This document shows, piece by piece, positions 8,509 to 17,227 of a DNA stretch of 64,000 nt. The stretch comes from Haladaptatus sp. DJG-WS-42 (GTDB taxonomy: Archaea > Halobacteriota > Halobacteria > Halobacteriales > Halococcaceae). Under the pieces are notes generated by a model that worked only from the letters and a program-made list of their open reading frames with translations, was not told the origin of the DNA and searched no databases. The stretch lies in NCBI RefSeq assembly GCF_037198285.1, contig NZ_CP147243.1:2718332-2782331 (forward strand), written 5' to 3'. Each line of letters begins with the position of its first letter. Position 1 is the first letter of the stretch. Both the position numbers and the translations under genes were made by a program.

Positions 8509-9242
8509 GCGACATCGTCGTCGCTGTCGTGGACGCGAAAACGCCGGGGAACATTGGCACCATCGCCCGCGGGATGAAAAACTTCGGGCTCTCTGACCTC
8601 TATCTCGTCAACCCGCCGTATCTCGGCCGTGACAGCGAGGCTTACGGCTTCGCCGGACACGCCCGCGACGACGTGCTCCCGAACGCGACAGAAGTCTCCT
8701 TTGACTACCTCGTCGAGAATTTCCACACCGTCGGCACGACGGCTGTGACGAACGAAGACGAGACCAAACACATGCGCTGGCCGTTCAAAACGCCCGTCGA
8801 ACTCAAAGAGAGCCTCGCAGAAGTCGATACAGACACCGCGCTCATCTTTGGCCGCGAAGGCGTTGGCCTCACCAACGAGGAACTCGCACAGGTGGACGAA
8901 ATCTGCTCGATTCCCGCGAGTTCCGAGTACCCCGTCTTGAATCTCGGACAGGCTGCGACCATCGTCCTCTACGAATTGCGGAACTTGTCGGTCGAACGCT
9001 CACAGCTCCCGAGCGCCGTCCACGAACGCGCCCGCGAAGACGAAATCGAGGGCTTTTACGGCCACTTCGACTCGTTTCTCGACTTCATCAACTATCCCGC
9101 AGAAAAACGCAAGAAGACCCAGCGGATGGTGCGGCGCATCCTCGGGCGCGCCCACCCGACCGGTCGCGAAATCTCGACACTACACGGCATCCTCCGCCAC
9201 GCAGAACAGCGCGCAGAACATCCAGAGCGCGCAGACGACTGA
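8505..9242 (+). CDS. tRNA/rRNA 2'-O-methyltransferase, TrmH/TrmJ (SpoU) family
   Basis: A 245-residue SPOUT enzyme with all three motifs: [13 protein letters not shown] (motif 1, near residue 16), [15 protein letters not shown] (motif 2) and [23 protein letters not shown] (motif 3, the AdoMet-binding trefoil knot). A C-terminal helical extension of about 80 residues resembles TrmJ, which methylates the ribose at tRNA position 32 in archaea. The exact target is inferred. It is translationally coupled to the upstream Cys-containing protein. Confidence 0.92.
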   Translation: MSDIVVAVVDAKTPGNIGTIARGMKNFGLSDLYLVNPPYLGRDSEAYGFAGHARDDVLPNATEVSFDYLVENFHTVGTTAVTNEDETKHMRWPFKTPVELKESLAEVDTDTALIFGREGVGLTNEELAQVDEICSIPASSEYPVLNLGQAATIVLYELRNLSVERSQLPSAVHERAREDEIEGFYGHFDSFLDFINYPAEKRKKTQRMVRRILGRAHPTGREISTLHGILRHAEQRAEHPERADD

Positions 9243-9282
9243 CTGGAAAGCAGTTACCCTGATAGAGAACTAGTGTTTTCAC

Positions 9283-9720
9283 ATGGCATCCTCGCCAGCA
9301 CAGCCAACCGTCCGCGAATCAGACCAAGACCGTGCACTTTTGGCCGGTCTCGCTGTTGGTGTCGGGGCACTCTCGCTTTTTGTCCTCGTTGGCTTTCTGT
9401 TTGCAGAATGGAGTCTCACTGACGCACTCAGCCACGCATCGCCCAGTACCGTCGGTTTCCTCTTTATTGGGGGCGCATTCATCGTTGCCGTATTCGCCGT
9501 TCCCATTACCGCGTATCTGGGATGGAAACTCGTTGTTCCCGCCGTGTTATTCGCAGTCATCGTCGTTTTTTGGGGTGCGCTCGCGTTCTCTGTTCCCGTC
9601 GCCAACGCCTCAACTGTGACGGGACTGGTCGCGTTTGCCCTGCTGTACAGTCCGGTGTATCTGATTCTCTACTCACTCGGTGGTGGCCTCGAATACTACG
9701 TTCACACGCGAAGTGCGTGA
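9283..9720 (+). CDS. Haloarchaeal four-helix membrane protein of unknown function
   Basis: A 145-residue hydrophobic protein not matched to a known function. A short polar N-terminus precedes about four membrane segments near residues 20-42, 60-80, 84-105 and 112-135. It lies 40 bases after the RNA methylase on the same strand, so it may be in the same transcript. No catalytic motif is visible. Confidence 0.75.
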   Translation: MASSPAQPTVRESDQDRALLAGLAVGVGALSLFVLVGFLFAEWSLTDALSHASPSTVGFLFIGGAFIVAVFAVPITAYLGWKLVVPAVLFAVIVVFWGALAFSVPVANASTVTGLVAFALLYSPVYLILYSLGGGLEYYVHTRSA

Positions 9721-9840
9721 GTCCTCTCTGCGGCAGGATTCGATGACCAAGCCAACAATCCTTTTGACGTAGACACCCGAGTGAGAGCAAGCGATGGCCA
9801 CACGTCAGCGACCACCACGGACAACCGGGAGGGCGGACTG

Positions 9841-10971
9841 ATGGACGCGCCAGCAGAGCGACTCCAAGCTGCGGACGCGGAGCTACAGGAAATCGACGAG
9901 CGTATCGCGGAGATTGGAAGGCAAAATCTCGATGCCGTGGCCGACGCCTACAAGGAGTTCTCGGCGGTGCTCGACCGCTACGAAGACCGGGCGACCGACC
10001 GCGACGACTTTCAAGGCTACATCGAGTTCCGCGAGCAGATGGCGGAGGTGCTCGGCTCGATTCCCGACGACCTGCCACACCGCGACGCCTTCACAGAGGC
10101 GGACGACGAACTTACGACCGGCGTAACCTCGGTGCTCAAACACGCGAACTTCGACCGGGCGCGCTCACAGCTCGAGCCAGCACGGGAATACGCGGAGCTT
10201 CGGAGCCGCGAACAGGACGTACAGGGAACCTACCGCGACGCGCGAAGCGCACTCCAAAAAGAGCAATCGACGCTCGAAACTGAACGCAACGAGTTAGAAC
10301 GCCTCAAACGACTCGGTGAGGCGGATTTGGACGCGCCCGTCTCGCTCTTGCGTGAGCCTATCGAGGCGTACAACGACGCGGTGGCGGAGGCATTTGACTC
10401 GTTCACGCATGCAGCATCTGCACGCGCTGTGCTCGATTTGGTGGCCGAGACGACGGCGTACCCGCTGGTCGAGTATCGGCCGCCGCCGGAGAATTTACAC
10501 GAGTACGTCCACGAATCCGCAGTTGGCGAAGAGTCACTGAGTCGCCTCCTCGACCTCGCTGGCTACTCGTCGTCGAAACTCGACCACTACGTCGAAAATC
10601 CACAGGCGTTTCGCTCGAACGTTGCGACGAATCAGTCGTATCTCTCGGGGCTTTCCGCGACCCCCTTGCAGGTGTCGTGGCCGCCGGTCGCTTCGGATGC
10701 GCTTGGCTGGCACATGCGCGAACGTATCGCCGTTGTCGGCCGATTCGCGACAGACGAAGTGGTAGCGCTCGCCCGCGCGGTTCGTGACCTCGGCCTGCGC
10801 GACGACTACGAGCGGCTTCGGACAAGCGCGACAGCACGCGAAAGCCTCTCTGAGACGGATCGAACTCGGCTGCGGGCGGGTGAAATCGAACGCGACCTCA
10901 CCACGCACCGAGCGTCGCTCGACTCCGTCCGCGAAATCCTGGCTACGTACCCGCCACTTGGCCGCAGATAG
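9841..10971 (+). CDS. Conserved haloarchaeal coiled-coil protein (DUF7118-like)
   Basis: A 376-residue, highly charged, mostly helical protein without signal or membrane segments. Heptad-like stretches around residues 5-60 and 110-170 suggest coiled coils. A globular middle part contains YPLVEYRPPPENLHEYVHE and the C-terminus is again helical. I place it tentatively with the DUF7118 group; no function is known. The ATG at 9841 is preceded by a strong Shine-Dalgarno-like GGGAGGG (9827-9833), favouring it over the in-frame GTG at 9781. Confidence 0.75.
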   Translation: MDAPAERLQAADAELQEIDERIAEIGRQNLDAVADAYKEFSAVLDRYEDRATDRDDFQGYIEFREQMAEVLGSIPDDLPHRDAFTEADDELTTGVTSVLKHANFDRARSQLEPAREYAELRSREQDVQGTYRDARSALQKEQSTLETERNELERLKRLGEADLDAPVSLLREPIEAYNDAVAEAFDSFTHAASARAVLDLVAETTAYPLVEYRPPPENLHEYVHESAVGEESLSRLLDLAGYSSSKLDHYVENPQAFRSNVATNQSYLSGLSATPLQVSWPPVASDALGWHMRERIAVVGRFATDEVVALARAVRDLGLRDDYERLRTSATARESLSETDRTRLRAGEIERDLTTHRASLDSVREILATYPPLGRR

Positions 10972-11051
10972 TTAGCGTCGAACACTGTCTGCATAGCCAA
11001 CTCGTCAACCCCCAATCACCCACCCAAATTACACTTCTGTACGAATTAGAG

Positions 11052-11087
11052 AAATCACGGCAGAAATCGGGGTGAGTGTCGTGATTT
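11052..11087. repeat. Inverted repeat upstream of the AsnB-like pair
   Basis: AAATCACG (11052-11059) and CGTGATTT (11080-11087) are perfect eight-base arms separated by 20 bases. It could be a regulator site or a transcript hairpin between the coiled-coil gene and the AsnB-like operon. Confidence 0.4.
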
Positions 11088-11094
11088 TCCCACA

Positions 11095-11106
11095 ATTACG
11101 CGTAAT
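11095..11106. promoter_or_regulatory. Perfect 12-base palindrome, candidate operator
   Basis: ATTACGCGTAAT is a perfect palindrome just before the possible small ORF at 11115 and the AsnB-like genes. Its position suggests regulator binding for that operon, but no regulator is known. Confidence 0.4.
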
Positions 11107-11114
11107 CAGTCCGT

Positions 11115-11252
11115 ATGGTGGCACTTCGCACGACGGCCGAAGCGCACTTCTACATGAACTGCTATCTGTCAACGAAGACAGTGTCAGCGCAATCTCACGG
11201 GCCTCTCAATTGGGTGTGGTTGGGCCATGACCGACGGGTGGAGACGAACTAG
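11115..11252 (+). CDS. Possible 45-residue small protein/leader ORF before AsnB-like genes
   Basis: An open frame starting with ATGGTGGCAC and ending TAG, with only one base between its stop and the ATG of the first AsnB-like gene (TAGaATG), the geometry of translational coupling. The product contains a single Cys (CYLST) and an aromatic Asn-Trp-Val-Trp segment before an acidic/basic tail. About 70% of its codons end in G or C, compatible with but not proof of coding. It could be a leader peptide, a substrate peptide for the AsnB-like enzymes, or chance. Confidence 0.3.
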   Translation: MVALRTTAEAHFYMNCYLSTKTVSAQSHGPLNWVWLGHDRRVETN

Positions 11253-11253
11253 A

Positions 11254-13182
11254 ATGGTTGGATTAACTGGCGTACTTGGAACGGGCACGCTCTCGGACGA
11301 GATGCGAGCGGCGCCAACGTGGCGAGACGAAGAGGTGACGTTCGCCGCCTCGGCCCCCCGTCTCGACCTCGCATTCTCCGTCCACGAACTGCTCGCGGGC
11401 GACCAGCCAGTCGCGTGTGGCGAGGAGCGTCGTCTGTGGCTCTGGGGCGACGTGTACGGTCACGGCGGCTTGGGCGATTACACGCCGCGAGCTGACGACG
11501 TGGACGCCCCAACGTACGTTGCCTCGCTGCTCGACGCACACGGCGAGTCGATTCTCCCCGAGTTGAACGGCGAGTTCCTCATCGTCATCCACGATGTCGG
11601 TGCTGACGAACTCACACTCATCACCGACCGGTTTGCGACGCGGACACTCCACTACACACGCCCGACGGACGACTCGCTTGTTTTCTCGTCGTGTATCCAA
11701 GGGCTTGCGGCCGCTCCCGAGTTCGAACCGGCATTCGATCTTCCGTACTTGTACGAGTACCTCGAACTGCGCCGCGTGTTCGGCGTCGAAACCGCGCTTA
11801 AGGGCGTTTCTGAGCTGAAACCGGGGGCGGTCACGACCATCGACCTCACCGACCTCTCGCTTACGTCTGAGTCGTACTGGCGGCCACACTACGACCCGGT
11901 CGAGAAGCCGTTTTCGTACTTCGTCGACACGCTTGCAGACACCTTAGAAGACCTCTTCACCGAGTGGACGCGCGACGACTGCACGTACGGCACGTTCATC
12001 AGCGGCGGCAGCGATTCACGCCTGATTCAGGCGACGCTTGACCAGCCCGCTGTAAGCTTCCACAACGCCGGGTGGATGAGCCGCGAAGCGCAGGTGGCAA
12101 AGCGCGTCGCCGACACGGCAGGTGACGAGTTCCGCCTGCTCGAACGCCACGACGACCACGAAGCGCGCTCGCTCGAAACCACGCCACAGCTCTCTGATTT
12201 CAGCGGCTGGTTCGACCAAGCCTACTTCACCGAGTTCGAAGACCAAATCGTCAGCGAGGCAGACGTGCTCGTGACGGGCCTGTTCGCAGACCAGTTGTTC
12301 GACGGCATCGCGCTCAAAACCAAAGAGCTGGAACTTGGGCCGCTTGGCACCGTCCCGCTTCCGGCACGGGCGTCGATTTCCACCATCGACGACTACATCG
12401 ACACGAAGGTTGGCGAGGCAAACGAACCGCTCCCGTATTTCAAACCACAATACTCATTGCGCGAGGTACTTCGAGATAACATCCACTGGGATGGAAGCGA
12501 CATCGTCAGCCACGGCGTGCGCTATGGCTCGCTCACCGACCTTGCGATGTACAGCGATTACTACCCGCTCGGTGGCAGCACAGAGTCAATCTTCCCGCGG
12601 AGTCTCATGCAGATGCGGCCGTACCGCACGCCGATGCTCGACAACCGCATCTTCGACCTCCACCAACAGATTCCAATGAACTACTGTGCTCGACGCAACG
12701 TCGTGAACGCGGCCATCGCCAAACTCAGCCCAGAACTGGCAGCCATCCCCCACGCGAGAACTGGCGTTCCGCTCAAATACTCCTTCCCGGTCGAATACGT
12801 CGGTGGGATGGTCACGGCGTTCTATCGCAAGCACATCCACGACCAGCCAACGCCCGCCTCGCACTTAGACCACAATCCGTGGCCAAATCGCCCTGAACTC
12901 CTCCGCGTGAAATCGTTCGCCTCGGACACCTTCCGGGAGAAAGAAGCCGTGCTTGCCAAACTGCCCTTCCTCGATGAAGCCCAAGCCACGGCCGTCTACA
13001 ACGCCCACCTCGACGGTGAGAACAACATGACGTTGCTCTACTCGTTGCTCACGCTCCTCAAGATGCCGCTCACCGAGGCCGCCGGGGATGCTGAATCAAC
13101 GGGTGCGCTTTCCTCGCCACCGCCGGTTGGCGGCCGCGGCTCGACAAGCGGGATACCAATGACGGAGGACGACACCTCGTGA
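11254..13182 (+). CDS. Asparagine synthetase-like protein A, glutaminase Cys absent
   Basis: A 642-residue two-domain protein. Residues 1-200 form an Ntn-type glutaminase-like domain (LNGEFLIVIHD, then TDRFATRTLHYT). It begins MVGLTGVLG, so Val stands where the catalytic Cys2 of MCGI enzymes should be. Residues 215-550 are an ATP-pyrophosphatase synthetase domain with SGGSDS (250-255) and TGLFADQLFDG (341-351). Without glutaminase activity it may adenylate a carboxylate and use ammonia or an amine, as beta-lactam synthetases and lasso cyclases do. The 11254 ATG matches the family N-terminus; 11227 is an alternative. It shares GTGA with the next gene. Confidence 0.85.
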   Translation: MVGLTGVLGTGTLSDEMRAAPTWRDEEVTFAASAPRLDLAFSVHELLAGDQPVACGEERRLWLWGDVYGHGGLGDYTPRADDVDAPTYVASLLDAHGESILPELNGEFLIVIHDVGADELTLITDRFATRTLHYTRPTDDSLVFSSCIQGLAAAPEFEPAFDLPYLYEYLELRRVFGVETALKGVSELKPGAVTTIDLTDLSLTSESYWRPHYDPVEKPFSYFVDTLADTLEDLFTEWTRDDCTYGTFISGGSDSRLIQATLDQPAVSFHNAGWMSREAQVAKRVADTAGDEFRLLERHDDHEARSLETTPQLSDFSGWFDQAYFTEFEDQIVSEADVLVTGLFADQLFDGIALKTKELELGPLGTVPLPARASISTIDDYIDTKVGEANEPLPYFKPQYSLREVLRDNIHWDGSDIVSHGVRYGSLTDLAMYSDYYPLGGSTESIFPRSLMQMRPYRTPMLDNRIFDLHQQIPMNYCARRNVVNAAIAKLSPELAAIPHARTGVPLKYSFPVEYVGGMVTAFYRKHIHDQPTPASHLDHNPWPNRPELLRVKSFASDTFREKEAVLAKLPFLDEAQATAVYNAHLDGENNMTLLYSLLTLLKMPLTEAAGDAESTGALSSPPPVGGRGSTSGIPMTEDDTS

Positions 13183-14876
13183 GAGCAACCGAGCAGACCG
13201 AAGTAGCCGCGCGCGCGTCGATGAACACCGAACTGTTCGGCGTGTTCGGCACGCAAAGTGACTTCGAGCGGTTTCGCTCCGCCGAGGAGTTCGACGAAGT
13301 CGTCTGTGAGGACGAGGCGACGGTGGGCATTCGCTCACACAACCTCGACATCCGCGGGTGCAGTTCGTCGTATTCAGATAGCGACGGAACGTGCATCATC
13401 TTCGGCGAGGCGTATCCCGCAGGCGAGAGCGCGCCGAACACCGCCCAGTGGCTCTTAGGCCAGTTTTCTGCGTCGGGAATGGACGCGCTGTCGCAACTGA
13501 ACGGCTCGTATCTCGCCTATATCGAGCATGCTGGCGAGTCGGTCGTCGTCACTGACCCGATTCGCTCGTGGGAGTGTTACTACGCAGACGTTGGCGGCGC
13601 GCGCGTGTTCAGCACGGATATTGCGATGTTGAAACACCTCGTCGCAGAGCCCACGGCCAATCGAACGGCGATTCTCGAATTCCTCCACCTCGGCACGGTG
13701 CTCGGAACGAAAACCCTGTTCGAGGAGATCAAGCGTGTTCCCCTCGACAGCTACCTGACGGCGACGACGACCGAGCCGTTGTCGCGTTTTGTATACGACC
13801 CCCAAGCGTTCGATTACATCACTGAACTCGCAGACCGCCTTCAGCGCGCCGTCCACCTCCGGTCGCACTTCCCGGGCAAGAAAGGGATTCTCCTCTCTGG
13901 CGGGAAAGACTCCCGCGTCTTCCTCTCACAGCTTCCCGACATCAGCCAGACCTACACGATTGGCCGCGAAGAGTCGCGGGAAGTGCGGGTGGCAAAGAAG
14001 ATTGCCCACCAGTACAACGCAGAACACACCGTCCTCGAACCGAGCGACCGCTACTTATCTACGAGCGACGAGAAATTGCGCTACTCACAGAGCATCAAAG
14101 AAGCGCTCCACATCCACCACGCCGGGTACGACGACCTGTTAGACGTGGACGTGATGTACCACGGCCTGCTGTTTGATACGCTGTTCAAAGGCTACTTCCT
14201 CGAGTGGGACGGCGTTGAAGTGCTTGGCTCGAAACTCCCTTCGACCACACTCGTCCGCGACCCGGACCCCGTCGATTCCTTGCTCGCGACACTTGGCTAC
14301 TTCCCGACGCCGAGCGAGCACATGGCGTCGCTGGTCGAACAGGTGTTCTCGAACCTCGACCTCGACCACGAGTCACCGAGGGAGTTTTTAGAAACTCAAC
14401 TGAGCGAGGAACTATCGCGGTGTTGGGAGCGCACCGACTCGGTGCACAACGCGATGGACTTGCTCGTCATCAGCAATCAGCCGGTGATGCCGTTCCGGAC
14501 GCAACTCGCTGACAATTACTTCGAGCCGTTCGTCGCCATCGACACGACGCTGCTCGATTGGCACTTGAAGACGCCTCCCAAATTCCGCAACAGCGAGACG
14601 TTCCGCAAGGCGCTCGAACGCATCGACCCGAACATCCTCCACCACCGGCCGCCGAGCCAACCACACGACTCGAACAAACTCAACCAACTCGAACGTTTCC
14701 TCCGCCGAAAGCTCCCGTTCGTCGAACAGTTCGAACCCGCGTGGCCAGACCGCAACCAGATATACGCAGACTACGGCCTCGCAGAGAAGTTGTTCCCGAA
14801 CCAGCCTGCGGTGCACGCCCTCCCCGTCCGCCTCCAGTTGCGCATCCACAACACCCACTGGTGGCTCGACCGCTAA
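13179..14876 (+). CDS. Asparagine synthetase-like protein B, degenerate paralog
   Basis: A 565-residue second AsnB-family protein. A coupled GTG at 13179 overlaps the previous stop; an in-frame ATG at 13221 (MNTELFGVFG) aligns with the domain start. The residue after that Met is Asn, so the glutaminase nucleophile is missing here too. Numbered from 13221, the synthetase domain keeps the PP-loop SGGKDS (226-231), but the GxGADE-type loop has become HGLLFDTLFKG (314-324), lacking the usual acidic pair. It may be a partner or regulator of protein A, or have altered chemistry. Its substrate is unknown. Confidence 0.83.
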   Translation: MRATEQTEVAARASMNTELFGVFGTQSDFERFRSAEEFDEVVCEDEATVGIRSHNLDIRGCSSSYSDSDGTCIIFGEAYPAGESAPNTAQWLLGQFSASGMDALSQLNGSYLAYIEHAGESVVVTDPIRSWECYYADVGGARVFSTDIAMLKHLVAEPTANRTAILEFLHLGTVLGTKTLFEEIKRVPLDSYLTATTTEPLSRFVYDPQAFDYITELADRLQRAVHLRSHFPGKKGILLSGGKDSRVFLSQLPDISQTYTIGREESREVRVAKKIAHQYNAEHTVLEPSDRYLSTSDEKLRYSQSIKEALHIHHAGYDDLLDVDVMYHGLLFDTLFKGYFLEWDGVEVLGSKLPSTTLVRDPDPVDSLLATLGYFPTPSEHMASLVEQVFSNLDLDHESPREFLETQLSEELSRCWERTDSVHNAMDLLVISNQPVMPFRTQLADNYFEPFVAIDTTLLDWHLKTPPKFRNSETFRKALERIDPNILHHRPPSQPHDSNKLNQLERFLRRKLPFVEQFEPAWPDRNQIYADYGLAEKLFPNQPAVHALPVRLQLRIHNTHWWLDR

Positions 14877-14911
14877 CCGTCACGCGTCACGCGTCTCGCG
14901 TTCAGCCAAGG

Positions 14912-14917
14912 CTTAAG
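14912..14917 (+). promoter_or_regulatory. TATA-like box of the CBS gene
   Basis: CTTAAG 24-29 bases before the ATG at 14941, so the CBS gene probably has its own leaderless promoter rather than depending on the AsnB-like operon. Confidence 0.5.
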
Positions 14918-14940
14918 CGTCGTCCGACCCACCTGCCCGT

Positions 14941-15339
14941 ATGGAAGATATTTTTGTGGCGCAACTCATGTCGACCTCCATCAAGACCGTCTCTCCGGAC
15001 ACGCTCGTAGAGGAGGCCGCACAGCTCATGCTCGAACACAACATCGGCTCGGTCGTCATCACGAACGACGACAACGAACTCGCGGGCATCCTCACGACTA
15101 CCGACTTCGTGAAAATCGTCGCAGAGCAGAAGCCAAAAGACCAGACGCCAGTGTCTGCCTACATGACGACGGGCGTCATCACCACGACGGCCCAAACGTC
15201 CATCCGCGACGTGGCAGACGAGATGATAGAACACGGCTTCCACCACATGCCAGTCGTGGACGGCGACGACGTGTTGGGGATGATTACGACCACGGACCTC
15301 GCAAAATACCTCTCGCACATGCGTCCGCAGAACGCGTAA
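14941..15339 (+). CDS. CBS domain-pair protein
   Basis: A 132-residue protein made almost entirely of two CBS motifs, residues about 8-65 and 75-130. They show the typical VVITNDDNELAGILTTTDF and MPVVDGDDVLGMITTTDL segments, the second of which ends each Bateman half. Stand-alone CBS pairs bind adenosyl nucleotides and regulate other proteins. The partner is not known. It lies just after the AsnB-like pair, which uses ATP, but it has its own promoter. It converges with gatE. Confidence 0.92.
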   Translation: MEDIFVAQLMSTSIKTVSPDTLVEEAAQLMLEHNIGSVVITNDDNELAGILTTTDFVKIVAEQKPKDQTPVSAYMTTGVITTTAQTSIRDVADEMIEHGFHHMPVVDGDDVLGMITTTDLAKYLSHMRPQNA

Positions 15340-15358
15340 AAAGGGAAACCGACTGCCG

Positions 15359-17227
15359 TTACGACCGCTTTTGAATCTCCTCGCGGAGAATCGAACTCAC
15401 AACTTCGCCTTCAGCCTTGCCACGGAGTGCGCCCATCGACTCGCCCATGAGCGCCGAGAACGCGCCCATGCCCTGTTCTTTGACCTGCGCTTCATTGCGT
15501 TCGACGACTTCCACGATGATGTCGCGGACTTCGTCCTCGCCCGCAGAGCCGAGTCCTTCCTGTTCTGCGGCGGTTTCTGCGTCGAGTTCGGGGTTCTCGG
15601 CGAGCGCGGTGAGTAACTCTGGAATCCCCTCTTTTGCGAGGTCGCCGTCAGCGAGGAGCGCGAAGACGCCTTCGAAGTGATTCTCCGTGAGTTGTTTCAC
15701 AGGCACGTCGTCACGGCGGAGTTCGATGACCGTACTCTCGACGACGTTCGCGGCGGTGTTCCCGTCTACGCCCATCTCGATACCGCGCTCGAACAGCGGC
15801 ATGCGCCGAGAGTAGGCCATCTGGTTTGCTAAATCCTCGGTGAAACCGAACTCCTGCTGATAGCGTTCGACCTTCTCGGTCAGCAGTTCTGGAATCTCGA
15901 CCTCGGATGGGTCTAAGTCGACCGGTGGCACGTCCGTCTCGGGGTACATCCGCGCCGCGCCGGGGAGCGGCCGGAGGTACTGCGAAGTCCCGTCTTCGTT
16001 CGCGCCGCGCGTTTCTTCCGGCACTTCTTCAAGGGCAACCTGTGCGCGTGCGGCGACGGCTTCGATGGCTTGTGCTGCCACGTCTGCGGAGGCGGCGACC
16101 ATCGCCACGGCGTCGTCCTCGCCCGCACCGACGGCTTCGCGGAGGGCGGCAACTTCGTCCTCGGTCACGCCGTAGGCGGGGAGTTCGTCGGTGTGGAAAA
16201 TGCCGCCCGCACCGTTGCGTTTGGCGTGGTCTGCGAACTCCGTCCCGAGGCGGCGGTCTGGCTGAACCTCTGCGCCGACGAGGCCGTCGAAGCCGAAGAG
16301 GGGAACGGCCATGGCCTTCCCGCCCGCGTCGAGTGCGCCTTTGATGACGCCGCTTTCTGACTCTGCGAACACGGCGGTTACGTCCTGTACCTCGCCAATG
16401 CTTGCGCTGCGCTCTGCCAGTTCGTCTTTGAGTTCGAGCAGGCGAACCTGTCGGTGAACCTCGTTGCGGACGAGGTCTTCGATGCCGTCGAGACTCTGGA
16501 CACCTTTCATCTCGACGCGCGCGCCGTCTGCGATGGAGACGTTCACGTCCTGGCGGATGGTGCCGAGGCCGCGTTTGACCTGCCCCGTCGAACGCAGGAG
16601 CATCCCGATTTGCTCTGCGGCTTCGCGGGCCTGTGCGGGCGTGCGGATGTCCGGCTTGGTGCCGATTTCGACTAGCGGGATGCCAAGGCGGTCTAAGCCG
16701 AAGGTGACCGCGCGGTCTGATTCCTCGATGCGCTGGGCGCTCTCCTCTTCGAGCATGAGGTCTTCGATGCCGACTGCGCCCGCAGCGGTTTGAATCTCGC
16801 CGTCGTTTGCGATGAGCGTCGTACGCTGGAACCCAGAGGTGTTAGAGCCGTCAACGACGATTTTCCGCATAATCTGGGCTTGGTCGAGCGCTTCCATGTC
16901 GAGCAATTGGGCCACTTCGAGCGCCACGGTGACCGCCTCGTGGTCGAGACGGTGGGGCGGTTCGTCGTCCTCTTCGACGAGACAGGTGGAATCGAACGCG
17001 AGGTAGGTGAATTCGCGTTCGACGCGGCTCTCTTCGACGGCGGCGTCGTCGAGTTCACCGAGTTCGGAGCGCGTTGGGTGGAGATAGCGAGTAAAAGAGC
17101 GCACCGACTCCTCGGGTTCCCGACGCACGGTCGGGCAGTTACAGTACAGTTTACTCGCGGTGTCGAGCTGTTGGTGAATCTCGAGTCCCGCGATAAGACC
17201 GAGTTCCTCGTAGTCGTACTCACTCAT
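15359..17227 (-). CDS. gatE: Glu-tRNA(Gln) amidotransferase subunit E
   Basis: A 622-residue archaeal GatE. The N-terminus has GLIAGLEIHQQLDTASKLYCNCP, the GatB/E cradle signature. A middle GAD-like insert (about 270-400) contains FFGFDGLVGAEVQPDRRLGTE-type sequence. A C-terminal YqeY-like helical domain ends at KGEVVSSILREEI. With GatD, not in this window, it converts Glu-tRNA(Gln) to Gln-tRNA(Gln), the archaeal route to glutaminyl-tRNA. The length matches the family. The ATG at 17227 immediately precedes the conserved SEYDYEELGL block. Confidence 0.97.
   Translation of the reverse strand: MSEYDYEELGLIAGLEIHQQLDTASKLYCNCPTVRREPEESVRSFTRYLHPTRSELGELDDAAVEESRVEREFTYLAFDSTCLVEEDDEPPHRLDHEAVTVALEVAQLLDMEALDQAQIMRKIVVDGSNTSGFQRTTLIANDGEIQTAAGAVGIEDLMLEEESAQRIEESDRAVTFGLDRLGIPLVEIGTKPDIRTPAQAREAAEQIGMLLRSTGQVKRGLGTIRQDVNVSIADGARVEMKGVQSLDGIEDLVRNEVHRQVRLLELKDELAERSASIGEVQDVTAVFAESESGVIKGALDAGGKAMAVPLFGFDGLVGAEVQPDRRLGTEFADHAKRNGAGGIFHTDELPAYGVTEDEVAALREAVGAGEDDAVAMVAASADVAAQAIEAVAARAQVALEEVPEETRGANEDGTSQYLRPLPGAARMYPETDVPPVDLDPSEVEIPELLTEKVERYQQEFGFTEDLANQMAYSRRMPLFERGIEMGVDGNTAANVVESTVIELRRDDVPVKQLTENHFEGVFALLADGDLAKEGIPELLTALAENPELDAETAAEQEGLGSAGEDEVRDIIVEVVERNEAQVKEQGMGAFSALMGESMGALRGKAEGEVVSSILREEIQKRS

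Noticed and set aside
11115..11252. Lasso-peptide precursor
   Set aside because: No Gly1 with Asp/Glu at ring position 7-9 in a plausible core, and no B-type leader protease nearby; kept only as a possible small ORF.
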